DNA of 16,571 nt from Spirochaetales bacterium (GTDB lineage: Bacteria; Spirochaetota; Spirochaetia; DSM-27196; PWMO01), in the NCBI GenBank assembly GCA_007123465.1, contig SKLB01000041.1, forward strand, positions 1 through 16,571, written 5' to 3'. Each line of letters begins with the position of its first letter. Within the stretch, counting starts at the first letter, position 1. Positions 7,012-13,872 of this stretch are shown here, one piece after another. The notes beneath the pieces were generated by a model. That model saw nothing but the letters and a program-made list of their open reading frames with translations. It did not search any database and had not been told where the DNA came from. Made by a program: the position numbers and the translations under genes.

Positions 7012-7051
7012 GCAATAGCCGGCAGAAGTGCGAGATGCGCTCCTTTGAGGG

Positions 7052-7819
7052 TTACTCGCGCTGCGCCTCTTCGCTTACCCAGTACGGGTGAGTGGTGTAG
7101 TGGCTGAAAATGCGGGTCTCGAAGTCGCGATCGAGGGTTGTGCGGTCTTTTTCCAGCGCCGGCGCGGAGAGAATCTGCTCCTGCGAGGCATTGACGGCCA
7201 CGTGAGCGCGCGTCCACACTACGTGATCGACCAGCTTCGGTGGAATCACAATTCCGCGTCCGCCGCTGCGGCCGGTGAGGTGAGCCAGCACGTAGCGCAG
7301 TGCCCAGGTTTGCTCGTCGAACAGGAAGTCATTGACCTGCGCAATATCACCGTCCACCGCGTGCAGCCGGTAGCCGATCACTTCACGAACGCTGCGCAGG
7401 TGCTCGTCTTCCTCGGCACACCCCTCGCCGTTGTCTGTGTCGCTGTCCAATGGTCGGCCGTTGGGCACCATCTCGTGTCCCCACAGACCCAGGCCGCCCC
7501 AGTAGGCCGGGACGTTGTAGTAGAGATGAAATTCGTTCTCTTTGCGGCGAGAGATTGGCTGGTGCGTATCGATTTCGGGGCTCTGTTCCACCTGCTGCTT
7601 GGTGAGATTAACGTTGATTTCGCGCTTCTCCCAATCTACCGCGGTGACCGAATGCGGCGAGATCAGTACTTCTTTGCCCAGGAACCAGAAACCGGTCTTG
7701 GCAACCAGGTAGCGTACAACCCAATCCTCGTCGTCAAAATACCAGTCCTCTACGTGTCCCAGTTCGGCATCGGTGGCGTGGATCTTGAAGCCGTGCATCT
7801 TGCGGATTCCGTGTATCAT
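7052..7819 (-). CDS. Protein with two PRC-barrel domains
   Basis: This 255-residue cytoplasmic protein starts at ATG 7817-7819 with a strong AAGGAGG site. The first PRC-barrel covers about residues 5-75 (GFKIHATDAELGHVEDWYFD, VVRYLVAKTGFW, VLISPHSV). The second covers about 145-220 (VIGYRLHAVDGDIAQVNDFL, ALRYVLAHL, IVIPPKLV). A linker with an aromatic stretch (FHLYYNVPAYWGG) joins them, and a similar HYTTHPYW segment ends the protein. PRC-barrel proteins of this type occur widely in environmental bacteria, often tied to stress, and no enzymatic role is established. It is a single gene with its own upstream region and no operator of the TTGTA type. The repeat of a barrel plus YW motif suggests internal duplication. 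Confidence 0.82.
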   Translation of the reverse strand: MIHGIRKMHGFKIHATDAELGHVEDWYFDDEDWVVRYLVAKTGFWFLGKEVLISPHSVTAVDWEKREINVNLTKQQVEQSPEIDTHQPISRRKENEFHLYYNVPAYWGGLGLWGHEMVPNGRPLDSDTDNGEGCAEEDEHLRSVREVIGYRLHAVDGDIAQVNDFLFDEQTWALRYVLAHLTGRSGGRGIVIPPKLVDHVVWTRAHVAVNASQEQILSAPALEKDRTTLDRDFETRIFSHYTTHPYWVSEEAQRE

Positions 7820-7862
7820 AATCGCCTCCTTGCAGGGCAGCTCTGAGGCAATTCGCCTCTGC

Positions 7863-7882
7863 TACGCTAATATACGCTAATA
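7863..7882. repeat. Tandem direct repeat of 10 bp (TACGCTAATA twice)
   Basis: TACGCTAATA occurs at 7863-7872 and again at 7873-7882, followed by an AT-rich TTATATAC. The pair lies one helical turn apart in the divergent gap between the PRC-barrel gene and the EAL operon. On the minus strand it follows TATAAT (7881-7886), so it may bind a regulator near the PRC-barrel promoter. Confidence 0.5.
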
Positions 7883-7917
7883 TTATATACCGTATCCGGG
7901 GTTGTGCTAGCCGCGTG

Positions 7918-7926
7918 TGTTATATT
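7918..7926 (+). promoter_or_regulatory. Extended -10 promoter of the EAL-PP2C operon
   Basis: TGTTATATT fits an extended -10 element (TG-N-TATATT), with TATATT at 7921-7926. No good -35 box is seen 17 bases upstream. Transcription would start near 7933 and give a leader of about 13 bases before ATG 7946, which rules against the in-frame GTG at 7904. Confidence 0.4.
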
Positions 7927-7945
7927 ACCGTGTTGGGCAGGTCCA

Positions 7946-9523
7946 ATGATCGACAACCGGCGTCACAGTGATGCATCTCATGCAGCTACCGCGAAACTGC
8001 GTCTGGGCGACATACTGTCGCGCGACGACGTCCCCGAGGATGTCAAACAGCGAGTGCGTGCTCTCGAGGGGTCGGTTGGCGGGCTGCAGAATTCGCTGGA
8101 TGAGACGCTGGCTCAGGTTCGCCGGCTGAGCGAAGCCGTTCAGCAGAAGGAACGGCGGCAGAATCGACTCGAAAAGCAGCTGATCTACAACCGCAAGTCC
8201 GGGTTGCCGAATCATGTGGTGATGGACGGCGACATACATTCAGTTCTCGAGGAAGCCGAGCAAAGTCCAACCGCCAAGAGTATAACCGTCATCATCGTGA
8301 GTCTCGACGAGCGCTACGACAATATCAAGCAGACTACTGAAGCCGGAATCAGCGAGTGGCTGCTCTACCGCACCGCCGAGCGCCTGCGCGAACAATTGCC
8401 CTCCAACGGGCGTCTCTACCACACCCGCGATCATGAGTTTGTAATGCTGGTGATAAACCTCGGTCCGCCGGCCAGTGTGGCCGACTTTGCACGCAGGGTG
8501 GTAAAGGAAGTCTCGCGCCCGATGCAATTCCCCGACTATTCGCTGGCTGTAGGCTGCATCTGCGGTGTTGCCTGCTACCCCGAACACGCGCGTTCGAAGC
8601 GGATGCTGCTGCGCAGTGCAGATATCGCCTTGACGGCCGCCGTCAAGCGCCAGCGTTCGGTGATGATCTACGATCCTGAGATGGGTCATGAGGTCATCGA
8701 GAAAATGGAGCTGCAGAACAGCATCATTCGGGCACTCGAGGAACAGGCGATAAGCGAGATCGACAAGCAGTTTGAACTCTATTTCCAACCGCTTGTAGAA
8801 ATCGACGATATCAAGAGCGGCATCATCGACTACCATACCGTAGGCGCGGAAGCGCTTATTCGCTGGAAGCACCCTACGCGCGGCATGGTTGCCCCGGCGC
8901 GTTTCATCCCGCTGGCCGAGGAGACCGGCTTGATTGTGCCGATTGGCTATTGGGCACTGTTCAATGCAACCGCGGAGCTCGAAACCTGGCTTGGTACCAG
9001 ACTCGAGCGGCTGTTTGTGACGGTCAACCTGTCGCCGCGGCAGTTCAAGGATGACTATCTGCTCGAGAATATTTCGCGGGTCCTGCGTCGCAACCATATC
9101 GATCCATCGCAGTTGAAGCTGGAGGTCACCGAGAACAGCGTCATGGACGACCCCGATGACTCCATCCGCAAGATTCAGGCCATCCACGAGATGGGTATTC
9201 AGATTTCCATCGATGATTTCGGTACCGGCTACTCCTCGCTCAACTATCTGAAGCGCTTCCCGATCAGCACCATAAAGCTGGACAAGAGTTTCATCGAAGA
9301 TGTGCTGATTAACCGCAATACGCAGGGCATTGTGCGCGCGATACTCTCGATGGCGGATTCCATGGGTATCAGCGTGGTCGCGGAAGGAATCGAGACCTAT
9401 GAACAGGCAAGCTATCTGTACCAGCAGGGATGTCGCTGCATCCAGGGCTACTATTTTCAGCGGCCGATGACTCTGCAGGCGTTTCGCGCCGCGGCGCTCT
9501 CGAGTGCCGAGGTCGAGATCTGA
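7946..9523 (+). CDS. c-di-GMP phosphodiesterase: coiled coil, degenerate GGDEF, intact EAL
   Basis: This is a 525-residue soluble protein if ATG 7946 is the start, chosen over GTG 7904 because of a nearby GGCAGGT site and the promoter position. A charged coiled coil spans about residues 32-80 and enters a GGDEF fold (GLPN at 86-89). The signature is HTRDHEF: RDHEF (161-165) replaces GGDEF, so cyclase activity is probably lost, though GTP binding cannot be excluded. The EAL domain (about 275-515) keeps E302-A-L, N361 in NLSPRQF, E393, DDFGTG (423-428), K444, E480 and QGYYFQRP. That is the full catalytic set for hydrolysing c-di-GMP. There is no transmembrane segment. The stop overlaps the start of the PP2C gene by one base, so their expression is coupled. 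Confidence 0.9.
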   Translation: MIDNRRHSDASHAATAKLRLGDILSRDDVPEDVKQRVRALEGSVGGLQNSLDETLAQVRRLSEAVQQKERRQNRLEKQLIYNRKSGLPNHVVMDGDIHSVLEEAEQSPTAKSITVIIVSLDERYDNIKQTTEAGISEWLLYRTAERLREQLPSNGRLYHTRDHEFVMLVINLGPPASVADFARRVVKEVSRPMQFPDYSLAVGCICGVACYPEHARSKRMLLRSADIALTAAVKRQRSVMIYDPEMGHEVIEKMELQNSIIRALEEQAISEIDKQFELYFQPLVEIDDIKSGIIDYHTVGAEALIRWKHPTRGMVAPARFIPLAEETGLIVPIGYWALFNATAELETWLGTRLERLFVTVNLSPRQFKDDYLLENISRVLRRNHIDPSQLKLEVTENSVMDDPDDSIRKIQAIHEMGIQISIDDFGTGYSSLNYLKRFPISTIKLDKSFIEDVLINRNTQGIVRAILSMADSMGISVVAEGIETYEQASYLYQQGCRCIQGYYFQRPMTLQAFRAAALSSAEVEI

Positions 9524-10278
9524 TGATGCTGGAAATAGTTGCGGTCAGCGACGTAGGACTGGCTCGCAGCAATAACGAAGATATCGCCGTTGTGGGCCGC
9601 ACCTTCATTCGCGATGGGGTGTTCTCGGCAATCGAGAGCGTCGACAACGGGAGCGCGATGGTGCTCGGAGTTGCCGACGGTGTCGGTGGCAGCAACGCCG
9701 GAGAAATCGCCAGCCGCTACGTGATCGAGCAGCTGGCGCAGTGCGTCAACACTCTCGACAACGAGCTCGATGAGGAGCAGCTGGAACGGGCGCTGCGCCA
9801 GGCGTGTCTGGACGCTCACAACGCGTTGCTGCGCAAAGGAATCATGAACCCGTGCTACGAGGGAATGGCAACCACGGCAACGGTGCTGTTTCACTACCAG
9901 GGCCGCTGGTACGTCGCGCACGCCGGCGACAGCCGCTTCTATCTCGGCTCAGGCAGCGACTTTCACCGCCTGTCGCGTGATCACACCCTGCGCGAGTTCA
10001 GCGGTGACCCGCGAATTCCCGGCAACATCCTGGTCAATTGCTTTGGTTCGCAGGACGAGTTCTTCATTGACTTTTTTCGCGTTGCAGATCAGAGCTCGCC
10101 CGGAGATCTCTTCCTGATCTGCAGTGACGGACTCTCGGACATGGTTGACGACGCAGTGATCTGGGACGTACTTTCAACCAGTAGAGACCTGACTTCGGCC
10201 GGCCATGACCTGGTAGAGTCGGCAAAGGCCGGCGGAGGCAGGGACAACATAACCTTTGTGGCTGCGCGAATACAGTGA
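9523..10278 (+). CDS. PP2C-family (PPM) protein serine/threonine phosphatase
   Basis: This is a 251-residue cytoplasmic phosphatase. The start is ATG 9523, sharing its A with the TGA of the EAL gene; the next codon is also ATG. The PPM motifs are all in order: GLARSNNED (E19, D20), VADGVGGSNAGE (D52, G53), GMATTATVL, AHAGDSR (D136), LSRDH, CSDGLSDMV (D202) and GGGRDNIT (D241, N242). These residues hold the two-metal centre, so the enzyme should be active. It has no fused sensor domain and is close to the minimal PP2C length. Translational coupling to a c-di-GMP phosphodiesterase suggests both act on one signalling output, but no kinase or partner switch is present in the window. Confidence 0.92.
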   Translation: MMLEIVAVSDVGLARSNNEDIAVVGRTFIRDGVFSAIESVDNGSAMVLGVADGVGGSNAGEIASRYVIEQLAQCVNTLDNELDEEQLERALRQACLDAHNALLRKGIMNPCYEGMATTATVLFHYQGRWYVAHAGDSRFYLGSGSDFHRLSRDHTLREFSGDPRIPGNILVNCFGSQDEFFIDFFRVADQSSPGDLFLICSDGLSDMVDDAVIWDVLSTSRDLTSAGHDLVESAKAGGGRDNITFVAARIQ

Positions 10279-10808
10279 TCAAACACCAATACGAGAAACT
10301 GGAACTCATCGCTTTCATGGGTGCGCTCTGCCTGTTTTTTTCTACAATCGAGTATCTGTTCCCGAAGCCTTTTCCGTTCTTTCGCCTGGGACTGGCAAAT
10401 CTGCCGGTGCTGATCACGATCAAGCTCTTCCCGCCGGGCTACGTTCTGCTGCTGGTGCTACTGAAGGTGCTCGGGCACGGGCTGATCAACGGAACGCTGG
10501 CGTCTTACGTCTTTCTTTTCTCCACCGCCGGATCATTTTCCAGCGCAATTGTGATGCTGGCAGCCTGGCACCTGTGTCGAAACCACATTTCGCTGGTGGG
10601 CGTGAGCGTTTTTGGCGCGCTGGCCAGCAACGCTGTGCAGATATTTCTGTCGGTCACCTTCATTTTCGGCCGTAGCGCCTGGATTATCGCGCCGCCGTTC
10701 ATGACGCTCGGTGCTGCAAGTGGGGTAGCAGTGGGCCTTTTCGCAGCGCGCTTTGCCGAACAGTCGCGCTGGCTGGCTACCGTCAGAGATTACTATGCGC
10801 CCTCGTAA
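10275..10808 (+). CDS. Gx transporter / heptaprenyl diphosphate synthase component I-like membrane protein
   Basis: This 177-residue protein starts at GTG 10275, overlapping the PP2C stop as GTGA. It has five or six hydrophobic helices. The first cytoplasmic/membrane border has FPFFRLGLANLPVLI (about residues 33-47), the family's best-kept segment. It is followed by GHGLINGTL, STAGSFSSAIVM and GALASNAVQI, typical of small ECF-transporter-like S components. The family was named after a HepS annotation, but the sequence looks like a membrane transporter. In spirochaetes and Firmicutes it often lies near isoprenoid or Rnf-linked genes; neither is visible here. The start overlap makes it part of the EAL-PP2C operon. 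The substrate is unknown. Confidence 0.75.
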   Translation: MIKHQYEKLELIAFMGALCLFFSTIEYLFPKPFPFFRLGLANLPVLITIKLFPPGYVLLLVLLKVLGHGLINGTLASYVFLFSTAGSFSSAIVMLAAWHLCRNHISLVGVSVFGALASNAVQIFLSVTFIFGRSAWIIAPPFMTLGAASGVAVGLFAARFAEQSRWLATVRDYYAPS

Positions 10809-11406
10809 GCCTAAACCACCCAATCGCCTGCGGCAACAGCTGAGCGCGTCGCATCTGTTTCTGACCGGTGGACTACTTCTGCCGGCGTACTTGCTGCAAC
10901 CCTCGCTCTCTGTCCGCATTGGGCAGGTGCTGCTGTTCTCCGGCCTGGTCTACCTGGCCGGTAAGCGCATCATGTGGCTCTATTTTGCGATCATGGTTGC
11001 TTCGATAACCTTCTTCAATCTGTTGACCCCGATCGGACGGGTATTAGTGAGCATCGGTCCACTTCAGGTAACCAGCGTTGCGCTGCGCAACGGGTTGATG
11101 AAAGGGTTCACCATCGTGGGGCTGGTGTTTATCTCGCTCTTCTCTATCAGGCCCGATTTGCGTCTGCCCGGTAAGCTCGGCGGACTGGTGGCGCGCGTGT
11201 TTTTCTACTTTGAGCGGATCATCGAGGGCAAGAAGCGTATCGAAGCGCGACGGCTGATCGGCAGTATCGATGATGTGCTCACTGAGCTCTACGTTCCGGG
11301 GCAGCAGAAGTCTGAAGCTGTTGTGCAGCAGGTGTCAACTACCGTATTGGGGTACGCGCTGATGGGTACGCTTATCGGGCTGAACTGGCTGCTGCTTTTC
11401 ATCTGA
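10795..11406 (+). CDS. Polytopic membrane protein, possibly a partner of the Gx-type protein
   Basis: This is a 203-residue protein from ATG 10795, which lies 14 bases inside the end of the preceding gene. A basic N-terminus (RPRKPKPPNRLRQQ) precedes about four to five hydrophobic segments (near 24-38, 45-63, 67-90, 105-125 and 185-203). Between the fourth and last helix is a charged cytoplasmic loop (FERIIEGKKRIEARRLIG). The loop has a position and charge pattern loosely like the coupling helices of ECF T components (CbiQ/EcfT), but the usual ARG signatures are not clear. I do not recognise the family with confidence. The overlap with the HepS/Gx-like gene suggests they make one membrane complex. 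It is the last gene of the operon, and no clear terminator follows. Confidence 0.6.
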   Translation: MRPRKPKPPNRLRQQLSASHLFLTGGLLLPAYLLQPSLSVRIGQVLLFSGLVYLAGKRIMWLYFAIMVASITFFNLLTPIGRVLVSIGPLQVTSVALRNGLMKGFTIVGLVFISLFSIRPDLRLPGKLGGLVARVFFYFERIIEGKKRIEARRLIGSIDDVLTELYVPGQQKSEAVVQQVSTTVLGYALMGTLIGLNWLLLFI

Positions 11407-11464
11407 ACTGCAGAACCCGGCAGAGCGCTTGCGCAAGGCGCCGTGGCTTGCTACGATGCGCCGC

Positions 11465-12589
11465 ATGTCCTCTACACACGAGAATCCAGCATGGTCCATC
11501 AGTGGAATTCAGCAGATCGGCGTTGGTGTGCCAAACAAGCAGAGCGCCTGGCTATGGTATCGTAGACACTTCAATATGGACGTTCCGGTCTTCCAGGAAG
11601 CCGCCGAGGCGCCGTTGATGACGCGCTATACCGGGGGAAATGTCCACAGTCGCGATGCAGCGCTGGCGCTCAACATGGCAGGCGGCGGCGGCTTTGAAAT
11701 CTGGCAGTATACCAGCCGCGTCTGCTCACCACCGGCATTCCAGCCGGCTCTTGGGGACCTCGGAATCCTGACTACTAAGATCAAGGCCCCCGATGTGGCA
11801 CTGGTCGAGCAACGTCTGCGCAACGCCAGAGTCATGCTGCTGGGTCCTACCAGCGTTGACCCGGCGGGTAACAAGCACCTTTTTGTAAGCGACGTGCACG
11901 GACTTGTGTTCGAAGTGGTGCAGGGCGGCGAGCGCTGGTTTTCGCGTCCCGGGGCCTCGCTGACCGGTGGTGTCAGCGGGGCAACTATCGGTGTCTCTGA
12001 TATCGATGCCTCGCTCGGTCTGTACCGCGACCTCCTCGGCTACGACGCTGTCATATACGATGAAAGCGGGCGTTTCCAGGATCTCGAGCATCTACCCGGT
12101 GGCGACGCCGCGTTGCGTCGCGTATTGCTGGGTCACAGCCGGCCGCGCAGCGGCGCCTTTGCCGAGCTGCTGGGCCCAACTACCATCGAGCTGGTACAGG
12201 CGCTCGATTACCCCGGCCGCCGCGTTTTCGCGGACCGCTACTGGGGCGACATGGGTTTCATCCATCTGTGTTTCGATGTGGCAGGAATGAACGGTCTGAA
12301 GACCGCGGCCGCTTCTGCCGGTTTTCCGTTCACCGTTGACAGCGGTGAGACCTTTGATATGGGTGAGGCCGGCGGCAGGTTTGCCTATCTCGAGGACTGT
12401 GACGGCACGTTGATCGAGTTTGTCGAGACACACAAGGTACCAATCATCAAGCGTCTCGGCTGGTATCTCGACCTGAGACGGCGCGATCCGCACAAGCCCC
12501 TGCCACGCTGGATGCTGAAGGCAATGGGTTTGGGGCGCATCAAAGATCAGCCCGCAGAGGCAGCCTGTCAGGCTGCGCTCTTGCCGTAG
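11465..12589 (+). CDS. Tandem-domain VOC (glyoxalase/dioxygenase fold) protein
   Basis: The protein has 374 residues if ATG 11465 is used. ATG 11456 and TTG 11429 are in frame and no start has a good ribosome site. Domain 1 (about residues 8-138) runs from GIQQIGVGVPN to HLFVSDVHGLVFEVVQ. Domain 2 (about 152-302) runs from GATIGVSDIDASLGLYRDLL through GFIHLCFDV to YLEDCDGTLIEFVE. Both are paired beta-alpha-beta-beta-beta modules of the VOC superfamily, which usually bind a divalent metal. A conserved-looking basic tail follows (KRLGWYLDLRRRDP...PRWMLKAMG). The reaction cannot be assigned. Its 3' end overlaps the convergent alpha-oxoamine synthase gene by 22 bases, so it is a neighbour of the putative sulfonolipid genes, not an operon member. 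Confidence 0.78.
   Translation: MSSTHENPAWSISGIQQIGVGVPNKQSAWLWYRRHFNMDVPVFQEAAEAPLMTRYTGGNVHSRDAALALNMAGGGGFEIWQYTSRVCSPPAFQPALGDLGILTTKIKAPDVALVEQRLRNARVMLLGPTSVDPAGNKHLFVSDVHGLVFEVVQGGERWFSRPGASLTGGVSGATIGVSDIDASLGLYRDLLGYDAVIYDESGRFQDLEHLPGGDAALRRVLLGHSRPRSGAFAELLGPTTIELVQALDYPGRRVFADRYWGDMGFIHLCFDVAGMNGLKTAAASAGFPFTVDSGETFDMGEAGGRFAYLEDCDGTLIEFVETHKVPIIKRLGWYLDLRRRDPHKPLPRWMLKAMGLGRIKDQPAEAACQAALLP
12560..12576. other. Hairpin in the overlapping ends of convergent genes
   Basis: GCAGCC-TGTCA-GGCTGC is a perfect 6-bp stem with a 5-base loop. It spans the stop codon of the minus-strand gene (12568-12570) and the last codons of the VOC gene. Neither strand has a T run after it, so it is at best a weak or assisted two-way terminator. 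Confidence 0.35.
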
Positions 12590-13851
12590 ACCCGCGAAAT
12601 CTTGGCTTGATCCTCGGGGGCCATCTTCAGGTCCATGGTGAGTTCATCTCGCATCTGGCGGAACACTTCGATGGTTCGGTCGATGTCTTCGGTGGTGTGC
12701 GAGGTTGTCGGGATCATGCGGAACATGCACAACCCCAGCGGAATGACCGGGTAGGTAATGGCGGTAGCAAAGACTCCGCGGTCACGCAGAAACTTCACCA
12801 GGCGCTTGCCGACGGTTTCGGTCTGCTCTCCGTTGATTGGTGCAAAAACGGCGCAGATCGGTGACTGACCGCTGCCGATGAAGTAGCCGAGCTCGCGCAG
12901 GCCCTGCTTGAGCCGGTTCGAGTTTTGCCACATTCGGGCGCGGTTCTCATCGCCGGCGATTACCAGTTCCAGCGTCTTCTGCAGCGACTTGACGTAGATC
13001 ATCGGTAAGCTCTTGGCGAACACCTGCGTGCGAGCGTTGTAACTGATCCAGTCGCGCACCGCCTTGGTGGTCGCCGAGAAGCCGCCGATCGAGGCAAACG
13101 CCTTGGCAAACGTGCCGAAGTAGACGTCAACCTCGTTCTGCACGCCGAAGTGGTCGGCAACACCGCGTCCCTGGCTGCCCATCACGCCCCATCCGTGCGC
13201 GTCATCAACGAAGAGGCGGAAACCGTACTTCTGCTTGAGTGCGCAGATTTCATCGAGGCGCGCCAGGTCGCCGGTCATGCCGTAGACGCCCTCAACCAGG
13301 ACCATTATGCCACCCTTGGACTGGCGCTGCACGCTCTGCAGCACGCTCTCGAGATCTTTCATGCTGTTATGTTTGAACACGCGCACCTGTGCCGGCGCCA
13401 TCATCGCCGCGTCCACAATGCAGGCGTGCGCCAGCTTGTCCATGATCAGGGTGTCGTCGGGGCCGGCCAGCGAGGTAATTGTCCCGATCACACCGAGGTA
13501 GCCGTAGTTGAACAGCACAGCGGCCTCTTTCTGGGTGAACGTGGCCAGCCGGCGCTCGAGTTCGAGATGGTGCGGTGTGTTTCCGGTCATCATGCGCGAA
13601 CCCATCGGGGCGCTGACGCCGTACGTTTGGGCAGCCTCGACCGCTACGGCCTTGATCTCCTGGTTCTCAGCCAACCCCAGGTAGTTATTGACCGACCACA
13701 TGATCCGCTGCTGGCCTTCAAACTCCATCAGGCGTCCGGGAATCGGATCAACAATCGGACGCGTGAAGTAGTGATCGTCCTCAATGCGCTGTGCGCCGTA
13801 GTAACCACCGTCGCCGCTGCACTTGTCAAAGATGTCTGTCTGGTTTTGCAT
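12568..13851 (-). CDS. Alpha-oxoamine synthase, probable cysteate (or serine) fatty acyltransferase
   Basis: This 427-residue PLP enzyme starts at ATG 13849-13851 with a strong AAGGAAGG site, 21 bases after the upstream synthase. It keeps the alpha-oxoamine synthase set: NNYLGLA (55-61), GSRMMTGNTPHHLELE, the PLP-stacking H142, DDAHGWG (D217, H219) and the Schiff-base K250 in GTFAKAFASIGGF, then RTQVFAKSLPM. The family joins an amino acid to an acyl-CoA or acyl-ACP with loss of CO2. TFAK with ASIGG and FAKSLPM resembles serine palmitoyltransferase-like and Bacteroidota capnine-pathway enzymes more than KBL or BioF. With a cysteate synthase next door, cysteate as the amino acid gives 3-ketocapnine, the sulfonolipid precursor. 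Serine (sphingolipid) or glycine remain possible. Confidence 0.72.
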   Translation of the reverse strand: MQNQTDIFDKCSGDGGYYGAQRIEDDHYFTRPIVDPIPGRLMEFEGQQRIMWSVNNYLGLAENQEIKAVAVEAAQTYGVSAPMGSRMMTGNTPHHLELERRLATFTQKEAAVLFNYGYLGVIGTITSLAGPDDTLIMDKLAHACIVDAAMMAPAQVRVFKHNSMKDLESVLQSVQRQSKGGIMVLVEGVYGMTGDLARLDEICALKQKYGFRLFVDDAHGWGVMGSQGRGVADHFGVQNEVDVYFGTFAKAFASIGGFSATTKAVRDWISYNARTQVFAKSLPMIYVKSLQKTLELVIAGDENRARMWQNSNRLKQGLRELGYFIGSGQSPICAVFAPINGEQTETVGKRLVKFLRDRGVFATAITYPVIPLGLCMFRMIPTTSHTTEDIDRTIEVFRQMRDELTMDLKMAPEDQAKISRVYGKSAA

Positions 13852-13872
13852 TGTTTTCCTTCCTTGGCTCTA

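Noticed and set aside
7904..7945. GTG 7904 as start of the EAL protein
   Set aside because: It has no ribosome site, would lie upstream of the extended -10 element at 7918-7926, and adds 14 residues not needed by any domain.
8240..9187. Open frame of 315 codons on the minus strand
   Set aside because: Antisense to the EAL/GGDEF gene, whose motifs are intact; no family resemblance.
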